The notes under the pieces are model-generated. The model made no database searches. It had not been told where the DNA came from and worked only from the letters and a program-made list of their open reading frames with translations. 25,519 nucleotides of DNA from a virus. Position numbers and translations under genes: made by a program. Location: positions 1 to 25,519 of the IMG/VR virus record IMGVR_UViG_3300025151_008688, one strand, 5' to 3'. This document shows positions 15,524 through 23,224 of this stretch, piece after piece (position 1 is the first letter of the stretch; each line of letters begins with the position of its first letter).

Positions 15524-16214
15524 TTGTATATAATGTTTCGTTTATTTTAATACACTCTTCCCAGTCATCCTCTGTATCTATATCAAAATTTTCTGGGTGA
15601 TCTACTTTATAAAAATACGGGCTTTTACCTACTCTATTTTTAAGCGTAGAAAAAACAGACTTTTTAAACATATAAAATGCTGAATTTTCTTCATATAAAG
15701 GAGGTAAATCCTGGGTTTGTTCTAGTTTAAGGGGGTTATGATTTACAGGACAAAAACCATATTTTTCATGTCTCCATAGTCTAGAGTTTATAATATTACA
15801 ACTCACAACAGAGTCGTATTTATTATTCTCAAAAAACCTATAAGCTTTCTCTAAAGTTTCTTTTTTGAGAAAAGGACTAGTAACATGTATTTGACATATA
15901 ACATCGTTAGGTTCTAAAACGGTTAAAGATTCCGCGCAACCTCTCCAGCTACCACTAACGAAATTATTAATAAGCTTATTAACCGAAATATCGTTACCAC
16001 ATAAGCTATCAGGGCGACTAAGAGTTATAACATTTTTTAAATTTATATCATTTTTTATCTCTCTGATAATTTCTTCACTATCAGTATCAACAAAAACCAT
16101 AAAATCCTTTAGCTTATATAAAGTATGTTTATAAAGAGGTATATCGTTAATTCTTCGAAAATTTTTACCTGGTACTCTCTGGGATTTATGTTTTATAGGT
16201 ATAAATATTTTCAT
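15510..16214 (-). CDS. CMP-sugar-acid synthetase (acylneuraminate/KDO cytidylyltransferase family)
   Basis: The 234-aa protein opens FIPIKHKSQRVPGKN (4-18), the nucleotide-binding 'IPAR.GS.R.PGKN' motif of CMP-N-acetylneuraminate and CMP-KDO synthetases. FVDTDSEEI (41-49) and QIHVTSPFLK follow the family order (TDs.EI, Q.TsP), and FDIDTEDDWEEC closes it with the 'iD...D...a' metal site. The enzyme couples CTP to a 2-keto-3-deoxy sugar acid. The gene lies directly downstream of a GT29 sialyltransferase-like gene and upstream of a GT2, with the aldolase 2.3 kb on. No NeuB or KdsA synthase is in this window. Start ATG at 16214, 27 nt after GT29. Confidence 0.88.
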   Translation of the reverse strand: MKIFIPIKHKSQRVPGKNFRRINDIPLYKHTLYKLKDFMVFVDTDSEEIIREIKNDINLKNVITLSRPDSLCGNDISVNKLINNFVSGSWRGCAESLTVLEPNDVICQIHVTSPFLKKETLEKAYRFFENNKYDSVVSCNIINSRLWRHEKYGFCPVNHNPLKLEQTQDLPPLYEENSAFYMFKKSVFSTLKNRVGKSPYFYKVDHPENFDIDTEDDWEECIKINETLYTNEKN

Positions 16215-16241
16215 ATTAATATAATATTAACTCAACTTAAA

Positions 16242-17015
16242 TTATCTACAAGATAATTTTTTAATTTTTTCCCTAAAGGCATCTCTATCTAAAGTTTTTG
16301 AATCTAAAATATATGTTAAAATTTCATCTAATAGAACTCTGGGGTTATTTTTAAGTTTGCTTTGCGCAAACCGCCATTGATTTAATTGATTATGTCTTTT
16401 GGACTTAAAACACTGCTTAGCGAATTCAATTTCGTCTCTAGAACACCCATGTTTGTAGCCATCAGCAAACGAATCTAAGTAAAAACTAAAACCTGTAATA
16501 TAAAGAGACCCAACATTGTGATTTAATAAATCAAAAATTGCGGCGAATCCTGTATTAGATCTACATTTAACGCTTTTGTTGAGCTCGTCATACAATTTAT
16601 AATGCATTAAATGGTAGTTAAAGTTATCTTGAATGGTTTTTACAGTACTTTTTTTAACTAAATTATGTAATTTATTACTATTACAATTTCCTTTAATATC
16701 AGATCCGGGAATGGTACTTATCCATTTGATATTATTGTTTTTTAAATAATTAATATCTATTTCACCCCCATTATCTTTATGTTCAATAAGGCAATTGTAT
16801 AGAATATCTGTTCTTGTACCTAAAAAATTACCTAATTTTGGTAATAATTCTAACCCTCTATTGATGCGAACAACAATATCAAAATTATCGTCAATTTTTT
16901 TACCAAAGTCTTTAAAAACAGAAGAAGTAGTATACTTAGCTGGTCCTATAATAATAACCTTTTTATTTTGTAAAAAATTTAAATAGTTTTTATCCAAAAA
17001 AGTGTCTTTAGTCAT
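16242..17015 (-). CDS. GT29 (sialyltransferase)-like glycosyltransferase
   Basis: The 257-aa protein shows the sialylmotifs of family GT29. Residues 20-54 (VIIIGPAKYTTSSVFKDFGK..ID..FDIVVRINRG) match sialylmotif L: a strand, a G-rich turn, G..ID..D.V.R.N. Residues 151-182 (CRSNTGFAAIFDLLNHNVGSLYITGFSFYL) match sialylmotif S, with STG-like NTG and 'YITGF'. H189 with E195 may be the very short motif. Cys111 and Cys151 could be counterparts of the conserved disulfide pair. GT29 enzymes transfer sialic acid from CMP; the CMP-synthetase directly downstream supports a CMP-linked donor. It lacks a signal anchor, so it is cytosolic. The acceptor and the exact keto-sugar acid are unknown. Confidence 0.78.
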   Translation of the reverse strand: MTKDTFLDKNYLNFLQNKKVIIIGPAKYTTSSVFKDFGKKIDDNFDIVVRINRGLELLPKLGNFLGTRTDILYNCLIEHKDNGGEIDINYLKNNNIKWISTIPGSDIKGNCNSNKLHNLVKKSTVKTIQDNFNYHLMHYKLYDELNKSVKCRSNTGFAAIFDLLNHNVGSLYITGFSFYLDSFADGYKHGCSRDEIEFAKQCFKSKRHNQLNQWRFAQSKLKNNPRVLLDEILTYILDSKTLDRDAFREKIKKLSCR

Positions 17016-17016
17016 A

Positions 17017-17763
17017 TTAATACTTCATATAATTATCTAAACAATATTTGAGCGCATCCTTTTTATTGTTTTGTTTATGATGCATATGCAGAATTCGTTC
17101 TTTTAAATGTTCTTCCCCGAACTCATGATGAAAGCGGTCTTGTTTATCTCTGTTTTGTCTGCTTCTTACATTATACTCAGGGGGTAGTATATACAAATTA
17201 GGTTTAGATTCCCATAAAGATATTCTAAAAGAAGGTTGATCGTAAGGACATTTGTTGTAGTACTTGCGGTAATACTGAGGCCATAATTTGAACAAGTTAT
17301 CGATTCTAGGACACTTTTTGAATCCAAATACCCCTGTATTAACCTCGGAAAAGGCGTATGGAATATTTTTATACTCTGGCATTATGTTAGAATACTTCAT
17401 TCGTTTACGTGCTAGATCATGAGAAATAACTAGTTCATAATGATCTAGCATATCAAAAATATCATTAATATTGTAATTAAAAACTGTATCGGTATCTAAG
17501 AATAAAGTCTTATTATACGGTGAATACTTAAGAACATCTACTTTAGCTCTTACAACTTTACATTCAATTTTTTTACATACGTTTATTCCTGGAACTAACT
17601 GTTTTAATTGTTCCGGATCCATATCTGAAAAACAAGTTATATGAGTATCAGGATGATACTCTCTAAATGTATCAACGGATATATTAAGCTCTTTGAAATA
17701 ATTAACGTTAGTACTATTAGTATTATGTACTGTGTATACAATTCCTTTATCTATTTTTTCCAT
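17017..17763 (-). CDS. GT-A glycosyltransferase with DxD motif (GT8/nucleotide-diphospho-sugar transferase-like)
   Basis: The 248-aa protein has YTVHNTNSTNVNYFKELN at its N-terminus, an 'RAKVDVLKYSPYNKTLFLDTDTVF' segment with the DxD pair D90/D92 that binds metal and donor nucleotide, and FSEVNTGVFGFKKC (NTG acceptor strand). Later HEFGEEHL and ILHMHHKQ supply a histidine cluster near the end where GT8 enzymes have a third metal ligand. It looks complete. Gaps are 1 nt to GT29 and 2 nt from the DUF579-like gene. Sugar specificity is unknown. Confidence 0.75.
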   Translation of the reverse strand: MEKIDKGIVYTVHNTNSTNVNYFKELNISVDTFREYHPDTHITCFSDMDPEQLKQLVPGINVCKKIECKVVRAKVDVLKYSPYNKTLFLDTDTVFNYNINDIFDMLDHYELVISHDLARKRMKYSNIMPEYKNIPYAFSEVNTGVFGFKKCPRIDNLFKLWPQYYRKYYNKCPYDQPSFRISLWESKPNLYILPPEYNVRSRQNRDKQDRFHHEFGEEHLKERILHMHHKQNNKKDALKYCLDNYMKY

Positions 17764-17765
17764 AT

Positions 17766-18332
17766 TTATTTTTTACTTTTAACAAATGCGATTTTTTTAT
17801 TAATAACTTTATATATATTATCTTTACCAAAAAAATGACGAGTGTAATTATTTTCAATAGGTCTTGAAAAGTCGTCAACCACAACTACCCCGTTGTTTTT
17901 TATAAGAGTAAACGCAGTATACAAACTTTTCATCCTACCAGGACCTGCCCAAGGCCTAGGTGGTTGATGACCTAAAGGCCCGTCAACAAAAATAAAATCC
18001 CATTCTTTATTTGTTATATTTTCTGGTAATTCAATAGTAAGTTTGGATTCATTATACTTTAAAATTTTATAATCTTCAACAAACGTATTATATTTTACTG
18101 GAATAATATTAAGATCACTATTTTCAAAGTTAGAAATCCATTCTATATCATCTTCAATAAAAACAGTAGTACCATCTTTGTTAAGATTATGCCACAAAAA
18201 AGAATCATTACCTAAACCAAAAACTAATAAATTACAAGGACACAACGGCTCTAACTCTTTACATATTTCTTCATAATAAAAAGAACTCATTAAACCGTTA
18301 CCATATTTCTCAATTAAGTCTTTATATCTCAT
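17766..18332 (-). CDS. DUF579 / glucuronoxylan 4-O-methyltransferase-like protein
   Basis: The 188-aa protein carries the signature of the DUF579 family (plant IRX15 and GXM proteins). Seen are LLVFGLGNDSFLW (35-47), TVFIEDDIEWI (56-66), YNTFVEDY (81-88), WDFIFVDGP (111-119), PGRMKSLYTAF (131-141) and VVDDFSRPIENNY (151-163). GXM enzymes use SAM to methylate O-4 of glucuronic acid on xylan. A UDP-glucose dehydrogenase (9508-10296) in the same island could supply glucuronate. The N-terminal membrane anchor of plant forms is absent, so it is cytosolic and minimal in size. It overlaps the upstream GT by 11 nt. Substrate is inferred, not shown. Confidence 0.75.
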   Translation of the reverse strand: MRYKDLIEKYGNGLMSSFYYEEICKELEPLCPCNLLVFGLGNDSFLWHNLNKDGTTVFIEDDIEWISNFENSDLNIIPVKYNTFVEDYKILKYNESKLTIELPENITNKEWDFIFVDGPLGHQPPRPWAGPGRMKSLYTAFTLIKNNGVVVVDDFSRPIENNYTRHFFGKDNIYKVINKKIAFVKSKK

Positions 18333-19287
18333 TTATTTTTTTATATAGTTGTTTAGCCCAATCCAAAGGATTATATAATCTGTCAAATTCTTTTTTAGCA
18401 TTATTAGATATAAAATTTCTTGTTTTATGGGAAGATAATTGTTTAAAAGAATTAATCCAACTTTCTTTTTTACTCGCGATAAAACCGTTATCTGGATTGC
18501 CTAGTATATGTAGGTTACTAGGTGTAAGATCTGCAACAACAGGTATACCTAACTGATGAAAGACAAAACATCTTCCTGCATTTGATTTGTTTTTAAATCT
18601 TATTGCATAGTCAGTACTATATAAACCAAAATCTATATTGTTATTGCATTTATATTCCTTCAAGTATGTAATATTAGGACACAAACCAATATCAGCTGAC
18701 ATAATATCATCAATAATACGATTAATATTCCATTTTTTAAAAATTATATTAATATTAGGTCTCCCTATCTTCCAATTAAAATCAGGATTTCCATTAATAA
18801 TTAACAACTCTATATTTATTTCTTTAGAGAAATCTTCAAGAGCTGCCTTTAAATGTGGACCAAATTTAGCTAAATGAGGATAATGTCCATGATAACAAAA
18901 TCTTAATACATTAGTATGCTTGTGTTTTTTAGTAGATATTCCTTGATAAAGGCTTTCAATTAAAGGGAACAAAAACACATTTTTATTATTAGATAAACTT
19001 AATTGTTCTTCTATTGACCCTGTAATTATAAAATCTGCGAAATCATAACTACCTACTACAGGGTTTATTAAACCTATTTTCTTTTTAGGGAACTGCTTTT
19101 TTATATTAGCAGCCTTATTTACATCTTCTTTATCTACTATTATAACATCCTCATTTGTTATATTATTAACTATTGACGAAGATATACCTAATTGTTTAAA
19201 ATATATATTTAAATCATTGACCCATATTCTGTATGAACCTCTATTGAGGTTTTTAAATTGAGATATAAAACATATTTTAGTATTCAT
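18322..19287 (-). CDS. GT-B glycosyltransferase
   Basis: The 321-aa protein has a GT-B two-Rossmann layout. The N-terminal half opens KICFISQFKNLNRGSYRIWVNDL. The C-terminal half contains VLRFCYHGHYPHL (start of the donor-binding domain), ADIGLCPN, and KSNAGRCFVFHQLGIPVVAD, the 'G...FE....G.PVVa' type donor site of GT4-like enzymes, followed by an amphipathic helical tail. No membrane segment is visible. Its ATG overlaps the stop of the next GT as TAATG, so translation is coupled. The donor is unknown. Confidence 0.75.
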   Translation of the reverse strand: MNTKICFISQFKNLNRGSYRIWVNDLNIYFKQLGISSSIVNNITNEDVIIVDKEDVNKAANIKKQFPKKKIGLINPVVGSYDFADFIITGSIEEQLSLSNNKNVFLFPLIESLYQGISTKKHKHTNVLRFCYHGHYPHLAKFGPHLKAALEDFSKEINIELLIINGNPDFNWKIGRPNINIIFKKWNINRIIDDIMSADIGLCPNITYLKEYKCNNNIDFGLYSTDYAIRFKNKSNAGRCFVFHQLGIPVVADLTPSNLHILGNPDNGFIASKKESWINSFKQLSSHKTRNFISNNAKKEFDRLYNPLDWAKQLYKKINEI

Positions 19288-20273
19288 TATTGTAAAGTTT
19301 TAATAAAATCTATAAATTTGTCTGCATAATGATTTTGAGTGTAGTTTTTAGTATAATTTAAACCGAGATTAATTTTTTCTTGTCTTTTTGTCTCATTATC
19401 TATATAGTATGTAAGAATATCTATAATCTGATCATCACTCATTTGCATATTAATTTCGATTAAAAATTTCTTGAGATTTTTGATGTCATTAATATGATCA
19501 TCATATATATCCCCTGCTAAAGCTGTACCACACATAGGTACTTCTATATACTTACCTAGCCTATATTTTGTTACTGCAGAATCAGTAACAATAATTTTAG
19601 CAGAATTAATTTTATTAGCAAAATCTATTGCATACTTATCTGTATGTGCGTCTGGATGACTCCCTCCTACATGGGGGATTACTTTACAAACATACTTTGA
19701 AGGTATTTTGTTAAGTACTTTTGTCATACGATATCTCAAAGGATAGGCGTTTCCTAATATAGTACTAGCATGTGTTGCACCAACTATTGCAATATCATAT
19801 ATTTTTTTAATTTCTTTTCTCGGTTTAAATATTTTATTATCAGCACAGTGAGCTATCCATGCCATTCCCTTCAAGGAAGGTGGTCTATTAGTAGAGAAAA
19901 TATTATTATACCTTGTAAAATCATTATAATGATGGCATATTACATAATTACATTTACTTTCTTTAATTTCTTTAATGGTCCAGTCGATGTCAAACATTTC
20001 ATTATAACGTATACATTTTTTGTAGGTAACTTTATCAAAACCTTTTATATCTAAAGGTTTATAACATATAATCATACTACAATCTCTGCCATTTAAAATG
20101 CTATCTATATTATACTGACAGGACTTATTTTCATCCCAATTACTCCATCCTGGACCGGTGTAAATACCTTTAACATCATTTCTATTAAAAATAGCTCTAA
20201 TAGAATGAAATCTCACTCTTGACATTTTAGTGTCAAAATATTTTTTATTTACTAAAAATACTATATTATACAT
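19287..20273 (-). CDS. GT-B glycosyltransferase (CgeB/GT4-like C-terminal domain)
   Basis: The 328-aa protein has an N-terminal domain with VFLVNKKYFDTKMSRVRFHS and MIICYKPLD. Its C-terminal domain has YDIAIVGATHAS, IPHVGGSHPDA and AKIIVTDSAVTKYRLGKY, then EVPMCGTALAGD, the pattern 'K.fE..acGt.l..d' found in CgeB-like group 1 glycosyltransferases. A final stretch of helices (DILTYYIDNETKRQEK...NHYADKFIDFI) is also typical. It overlaps GT32 by 8 nt and the following GT by 3 nt. Donor and acceptor are unknown. Confidence 0.75.
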   Translation of the reverse strand: MYNIVFLVNKKYFDTKMSRVRFHSIRAIFNRNDVKGIYTGPGWSNWDENKSCQYNIDSILNGRDCSMIICYKPLDIKGFDKVTYKKCIRYNEMFDIDWTIKEIKESKCNYVICHHYNDFTRYNNIFSTNRPPSLKGMAWIAHCADNKIFKPRKEIKKIYDIAIVGATHASTILGNAYPLRYRMTKVLNKIPSKYVCKVIPHVGGSHPDAHTDKYAIDFANKINSAKIIVTDSAVTKYRLGKYIEVPMCGTALAGDIYDDHINDIKNLKKFLIEINMQMSDDQIIDILTYYIDNETKRQEKINLGLNYTKNYTQNHYADKFIDFIKTLQ

Positions 20274-20991
20274 ACTTTGCTTTTAATTGTTCGTATATTG
20301 TTGTGGAAGAGTATTTTTTGTTCTTATCAATACCCAATCTACGCCAAGCTTCATTCCATAAATGTAAACCATAGATATTATTACTAGGTTTTAACTTTTT
20401 ATTGTCTGTAACAAACAAGTGAGACTCAAATGGTGCAATAAAACTAAAAGTGTGTACAGGTTTAACAAATTTTTTATAATTAAGATCACTTACAGCAGAA
20501 TTTAATAATTGCGGACCAACTACGCCCCACTTTAAAGTTTTTTTATCCTTTTTTAAACATTCATCATAGCAAAATTTCATAATATTAGTACCCGGGGGAC
20601 ATTTAATTGCGCCTGTGTTAACAATAGGCTTACCGGTGTTGTAGTCCTTTTCAGAACAAAAAACAAATTTTTCAGTAAAATTCCACGGTTGTAAGCACAC
20701 CATATCAGTATCTACCCACCAACCACCTTTATCATAAAGAAGTTTATATCTAAAATAATTAGAAAAAGCAGAAAAAGAACCCTTTCCGGGTCCTACTTTA
20801 TAGCTAAATATATCTTTTTCTGGTAATATTTCATTACCGTCTTTAACAGTAACTCCTTCTGGTACATTATCAATATTATTGTAAGTATACAAAACAATAT
20901 TCATATTGTTTTTTACAAATGAATTTAACGAAAGTCTTTCCATGATAGATAAAGTGTTACCTATCCATAAAGTCTGTATTAAATTACTCAT
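20266..20991 (-). CDS. GT32-like glycosyltransferase (DxD, capsule/OCH1 type)
   Basis: With the ATG at 20991 the protein has 241 residues. It opens LIQTLWIG, then has AFSNYFRYKLLYDKGGWWVD (75-94) followed by TDMV, the GT32 hallmark 'SD..RY..Ly..GG.Y.D.D', with DTD at 94-96. NTGAIKCPPG follows, and GLHLWNEAWR near the end contains the conserved histidine. These enzymes add mannose, galactose or glucose in capsule and lipooligosaccharide synthesis. A start 8 codons upstream (ATG 21015) also exists; 20991 is preferred because it forms an ATGA overlap with the preceding GT stop and puts the typical 'IQ.lWiG' strand at the N-terminus. Confidence 0.82.
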   Translation of the reverse strand: MSNLIQTLWIGNTLSIMERLSLNSFVKNNMNIVLYTYNNIDNVPEGVTVKDGNEILPEKDIFSYKVGPGKGSFSAFSNYFRYKLLYDKGGWWVDTDMVCLQPWNFTEKFVFCSEKDYNTGKPIVNTGAIKCPPGTNIMKFCYDECLKKDKKTLKWGVVGPQLLNSAVSDLNYKKFVKPVHTFSFIAPFESHLFVTDNKKLKPSNNIYGLHLWNEAWRRLGIDKNKKYSSTTIYEQLKAKYV

Positions 20992-21791
20992 AAATCTAAA
21001 TGTTGAATCCAACATTTCAAAATTGCATCATCAGTCCACATACCTTGCTGTTTAACTATACTTTTATTGCCGTGAAAATTTACCTCTGTTTTTCTACACT
21101 CATCATATACTAAAGAAGCGTTTTCAGAAAGAGATGAGTGATATACATCAGTAACTTCATTATATATAGATTGTTTATCTTCAATATAACCGACATATTT
21201 AATTTTATCAGTATTTTTTTGTATTAAAGGATATACTTCTTTAGACCAATATTCAGTATCATTATTACTACCATATATACGTATATCATTGTGTTTATCT
21301 TTTAAGGCTCTCGCAACAGAAATATGTACTTGTTTATTTCTGTCTATTGAACCTATAATACCAGCAACTCTTTTTTTACCTTCCTTTTTTGATTTCAATT
21401 GTTCTACAACATTACCACAAATAAACCAAGATAAATTTTTAATTGTATGCGCCTTGTGCCAGTTAATTTGCTCTTTGTTTAAAAAATGTATTTTATCAAA
21501 AATATGAGTAGGTTTTTTTTGCAATGGATATAATTCCTTTTCATGTAAGCTCAGAATAAAACGGTGCACCGGTGGTCTTGTTTTTCTTATATCAAGAAAA
21601 TGATAAATTAATCTATCTTCCTTCTTAAGAGAAATGTTTGTAAGTAATTCTCCGTTACATTTATCTGTATGCCATGCATGTGGGCCATACATAGTACAAT
21701 CAATGTTATTTTTATTAAAAAGATTACATAAATTAATGAAAGCAGTAGTTGAGCCTCCTGGATTACTCCAACCTGTTAGAATTTTTACCAT
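20988..21791 (-). CDS. GT4-like glycosyltransferase, first gene of the glycan island
   Basis: The 267-aa protein starts ILTGWSNPGGSTTAFINLCN (4-23), the glycine-rich opening of GT4 enzymes, and continues MYGPHAWHTDKC. The donor domain has VAGIIGSIDRNKQVHISVARAL with RIYGSNN, and IKYVGYIEDKQSIYNEVTDVYHSSLSE, closing with ASLVYDECRKTEV, an E-containing helix like the E-x7-E region. It is short for GT4 (usually about 350 aa), with the N-terminal domain reduced. Its ATG lies within the end of thyX (7-nt overlap), so the whole island is translated from thyX onward without a gap. Confidence 0.72.
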   Translation of the reverse strand: MVKILTGWSNPGGSTTAFINLCNLFNKNNIDCTMYGPHAWHTDKCNGELLTNISLKKEDRLIYHFLDIRKTRPPVHRFILSLHEKELYPLQKKPTHIFDKIHFLNKEQINWHKAHTIKNLSWFICGNVVEQLKSKKEGKKRVAGIIGSIDRNKQVHISVARALKDKHNDIRIYGSNNDTEYWSKEVYPLIQKNTDKIKYVGYIEDKQSIYNEVTDVYHSSLSENASLVYDECRKTEVNFHGNKSIVKQQGMWTDDAILKCWIQHLDL

Positions 21792-22423
21792 TTTAAAGCT
21801 TTAGAAGTGTTTGAAAAATTATTTACAAAAATATCCCTACATTTCAATGCAATATCTCTATGTTCTTTTTGGGTGTCTTCCTTAGATCTAAGGTCAATGT
21901 AATGAATCCACGATCTAATTGATCCTTTCATATACATAGTTGTTTCTGTTGTCAGAGGTAGTATCATTCTAGCGCATTCTTTAGCGACTCCATCATCAAT
22001 TAAGCTCTTATATAAAAGTTCAGCAGTATAAAGATAACTATCAATCGCATTATTATAATCATTAGGCAAATTATAAACCTCATCCCCGACTTGTCTATTA
22101 GTTTTACCCTGCTTTCGCCATTCAATATCCTCAAAATTTGTAGCGTTACTGTAACGCTGACTAAACTCTTGAAACGAAAAAGACCGGTGTCTTAATATTT
22201 GTGCTGCTATCGCTCTCGAAGTTTTTATTTCTAAACACATATCTACCATTTCAAAAGGAGACCAATGTTTGTGTTTAATAAGATAACCTAAAAGTTTAGG
22301 AGCAGTTTCAGTATTAAGTTGATTAGATGGATTAGATACTCTAGCGCAATATGCAATAAGATCCTCGGGAGTTTCTATGTTATTTATACTCGGATGTGTA
22401 ATAGAGACTAATTTAACTTCCAT
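21785..22423 (-). CDS. thyX: Flavin-dependent thymidylate synthase ThyX
   Basis: The 212-aa protein carries the ThyX motif RHRSFSFQEFSQR (78-90, consensus RHR-x7-8-S-x-R) and the HWSPFEM stretch (53-59). Other family signs are the 'ARVSNPSN' opening region, and ARMILPL in the C-terminal half followed by RSWIHYIDLR. It makes dTMP from dUMP with methylene-tetrahydrofolate, FAD and NADPH, supplying phage DNA synthesis. Length is as usual. It has a candidate promoter (22430-22456) divergent from phoH, and is the first gene of the long minus-strand run that includes the glycan island. Confidence 0.96.
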   Translation of the reverse strand: MEVKLVSITHPSINNIETPEDLIAYCARVSNPSNQLNTETAPKLLGYLIKHKHWSPFEMVDMCLEIKTSRAIAAQILRHRSFSFQEFSQRYSNATNFEDIEWRKQGKTNRQVGDEVYNLPNDYNNAIDSYLYTAELLYKSLIDDGVAKECARMILPLTTETTMYMKGSIRSWIHYIDLRSKEDTQKEHRDIALKCRDIFVNNFSNTSKALKW

Positions 22424-22429
22424 ATAATT

Positions 22430-22456
22430 ATTATATAGCTAAATTGTAGAAATCAA
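22430..22456 (-). promoter_or_regulatory. Candidate sigma70-type promoter of thyX: TTGATT - 15 nt - TATAAT, 6 nt before ATG
   Basis: The minus strand of the 51-nt thyX/phoH gap has TTGATT at 22456-22451, a 15-nt spacer and TATAAT at 22435-22430, then 6 nt to the thyX ATG at 22423. No Shine-Dalgarno sequence fits between. The same hexamers and the same 6-nt gap occur before queD, and a close variant before the DUF366-like gene. Confidence 0.5.
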
Positions 22457-22474
22457 TAAATAATTACAGCAATT

Positions 22475-23224
22475 ATGCCGAAAGCAAAACGGGAGTCTAG
22501 AAAGCCTTCTAAGGCTTCAAAGGATATAGAGGATCGAATTCATAGAAACTATTTTACGAATTTTGATATTAATCAAGAGTTTGATTTAAATGATGTACAT
22601 AATTCTTTTTTAGAGTTAGCATTAGATAAAAGAACTAAAGTGTCAATAATAGACGGCCCTGCAGGATCCGGTAAAACATATCTATCCGTACTAGCAGCAC
22701 TTCAATGCTTAAAAAATCATTACGTTGATGAAATCATATATGTTAGAAGTATTGTAGAATCTGCATCTAAAAGCTTGGGTTCCCTACCTGGAGAAGCCGA
22801 TGAAAAGTTTTTACCATGGATGTATCCTTTATTTGATAAATTACAAGAATTATTAACAGAGTCTGCTGCTAAAACTCTTATAGCAGAAGACATAGTAAGA
22901 GGTATACCTGTGAATTTTGTTAGAGGAGCTACGTTTAGAAATAGTTGTGTAATAGTAGATGAAGCGCAAAATCTAACGTTACCAGAGATAATAACTATTC
23001 TAACTAGAATTGGCAATAACTGTAAATATTTTATTGTAGGAGATAAAAGACAAGCTGATATAGGTAAGAAATCAGGATTTGAACAAATATTTAACCTATT
23101 CAGTGATTATAGATCCGAATGCAAAGGTATTTTAACATACGAATTCACCTCAATGGATGTCGTACGAAGTGAGATACTAAAATATATAGTAGAAAAACTA
23201 GATGAATTACATATGAAAGCGTAA
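22475..23224 (+). CDS. phoH: PhoH-like P-loop ATPase
   Basis: This 249-aa protein is the only plus-strand gene of the window. It has Walker A GPAGSGKT (61-68) and Walker B VIVDEAQN (159-166), VRSIVESASKSLGSLPGEADEK (90-111, the PhoH 'GflPG....K' region) and FVRGATFRNS (148-157). It closes with IVGDKRQAD near residues 188-196. PhoH relatives are RNA-handling ATPases linked to phosphate stress in bacteria; the gene is a common marker of marine phages, where its role is unproven. The basic N-terminal 20 residues look disordered. Its stop overlaps the 3' end of the opposite 62-aa gene by 18 nt. No Shine-Dalgarno sequence is seen before ATG 22475. Confidence 0.93.
   Translation: MPKAKRESRKPSKASKDIEDRIHRNYFTNFDINQEFDLNDVHNSFLELALDKRTKVSIIDGPAGSGKTYLSVLAALQCLKNHYVDEIIYVRSIVESASKSLGSLPGEADEKFLPWMYPLFDKLQELLTESAAKTLIAEDIVRGIPVNFVRGATFRNSCVIVDEAQNLTLPEIITILTRIGNNCKYFIVGDKRQADIGKKSGFEQIFNLFSDYRSECKGILTYEFTSMDVVRSEILKYIVEKLDELHMKA

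Noticed and set aside
16200-16207. TATAAATA on the plus strand
   Set aside because: It is within the CMP-synthetase gene and no plus-strand gene follows.
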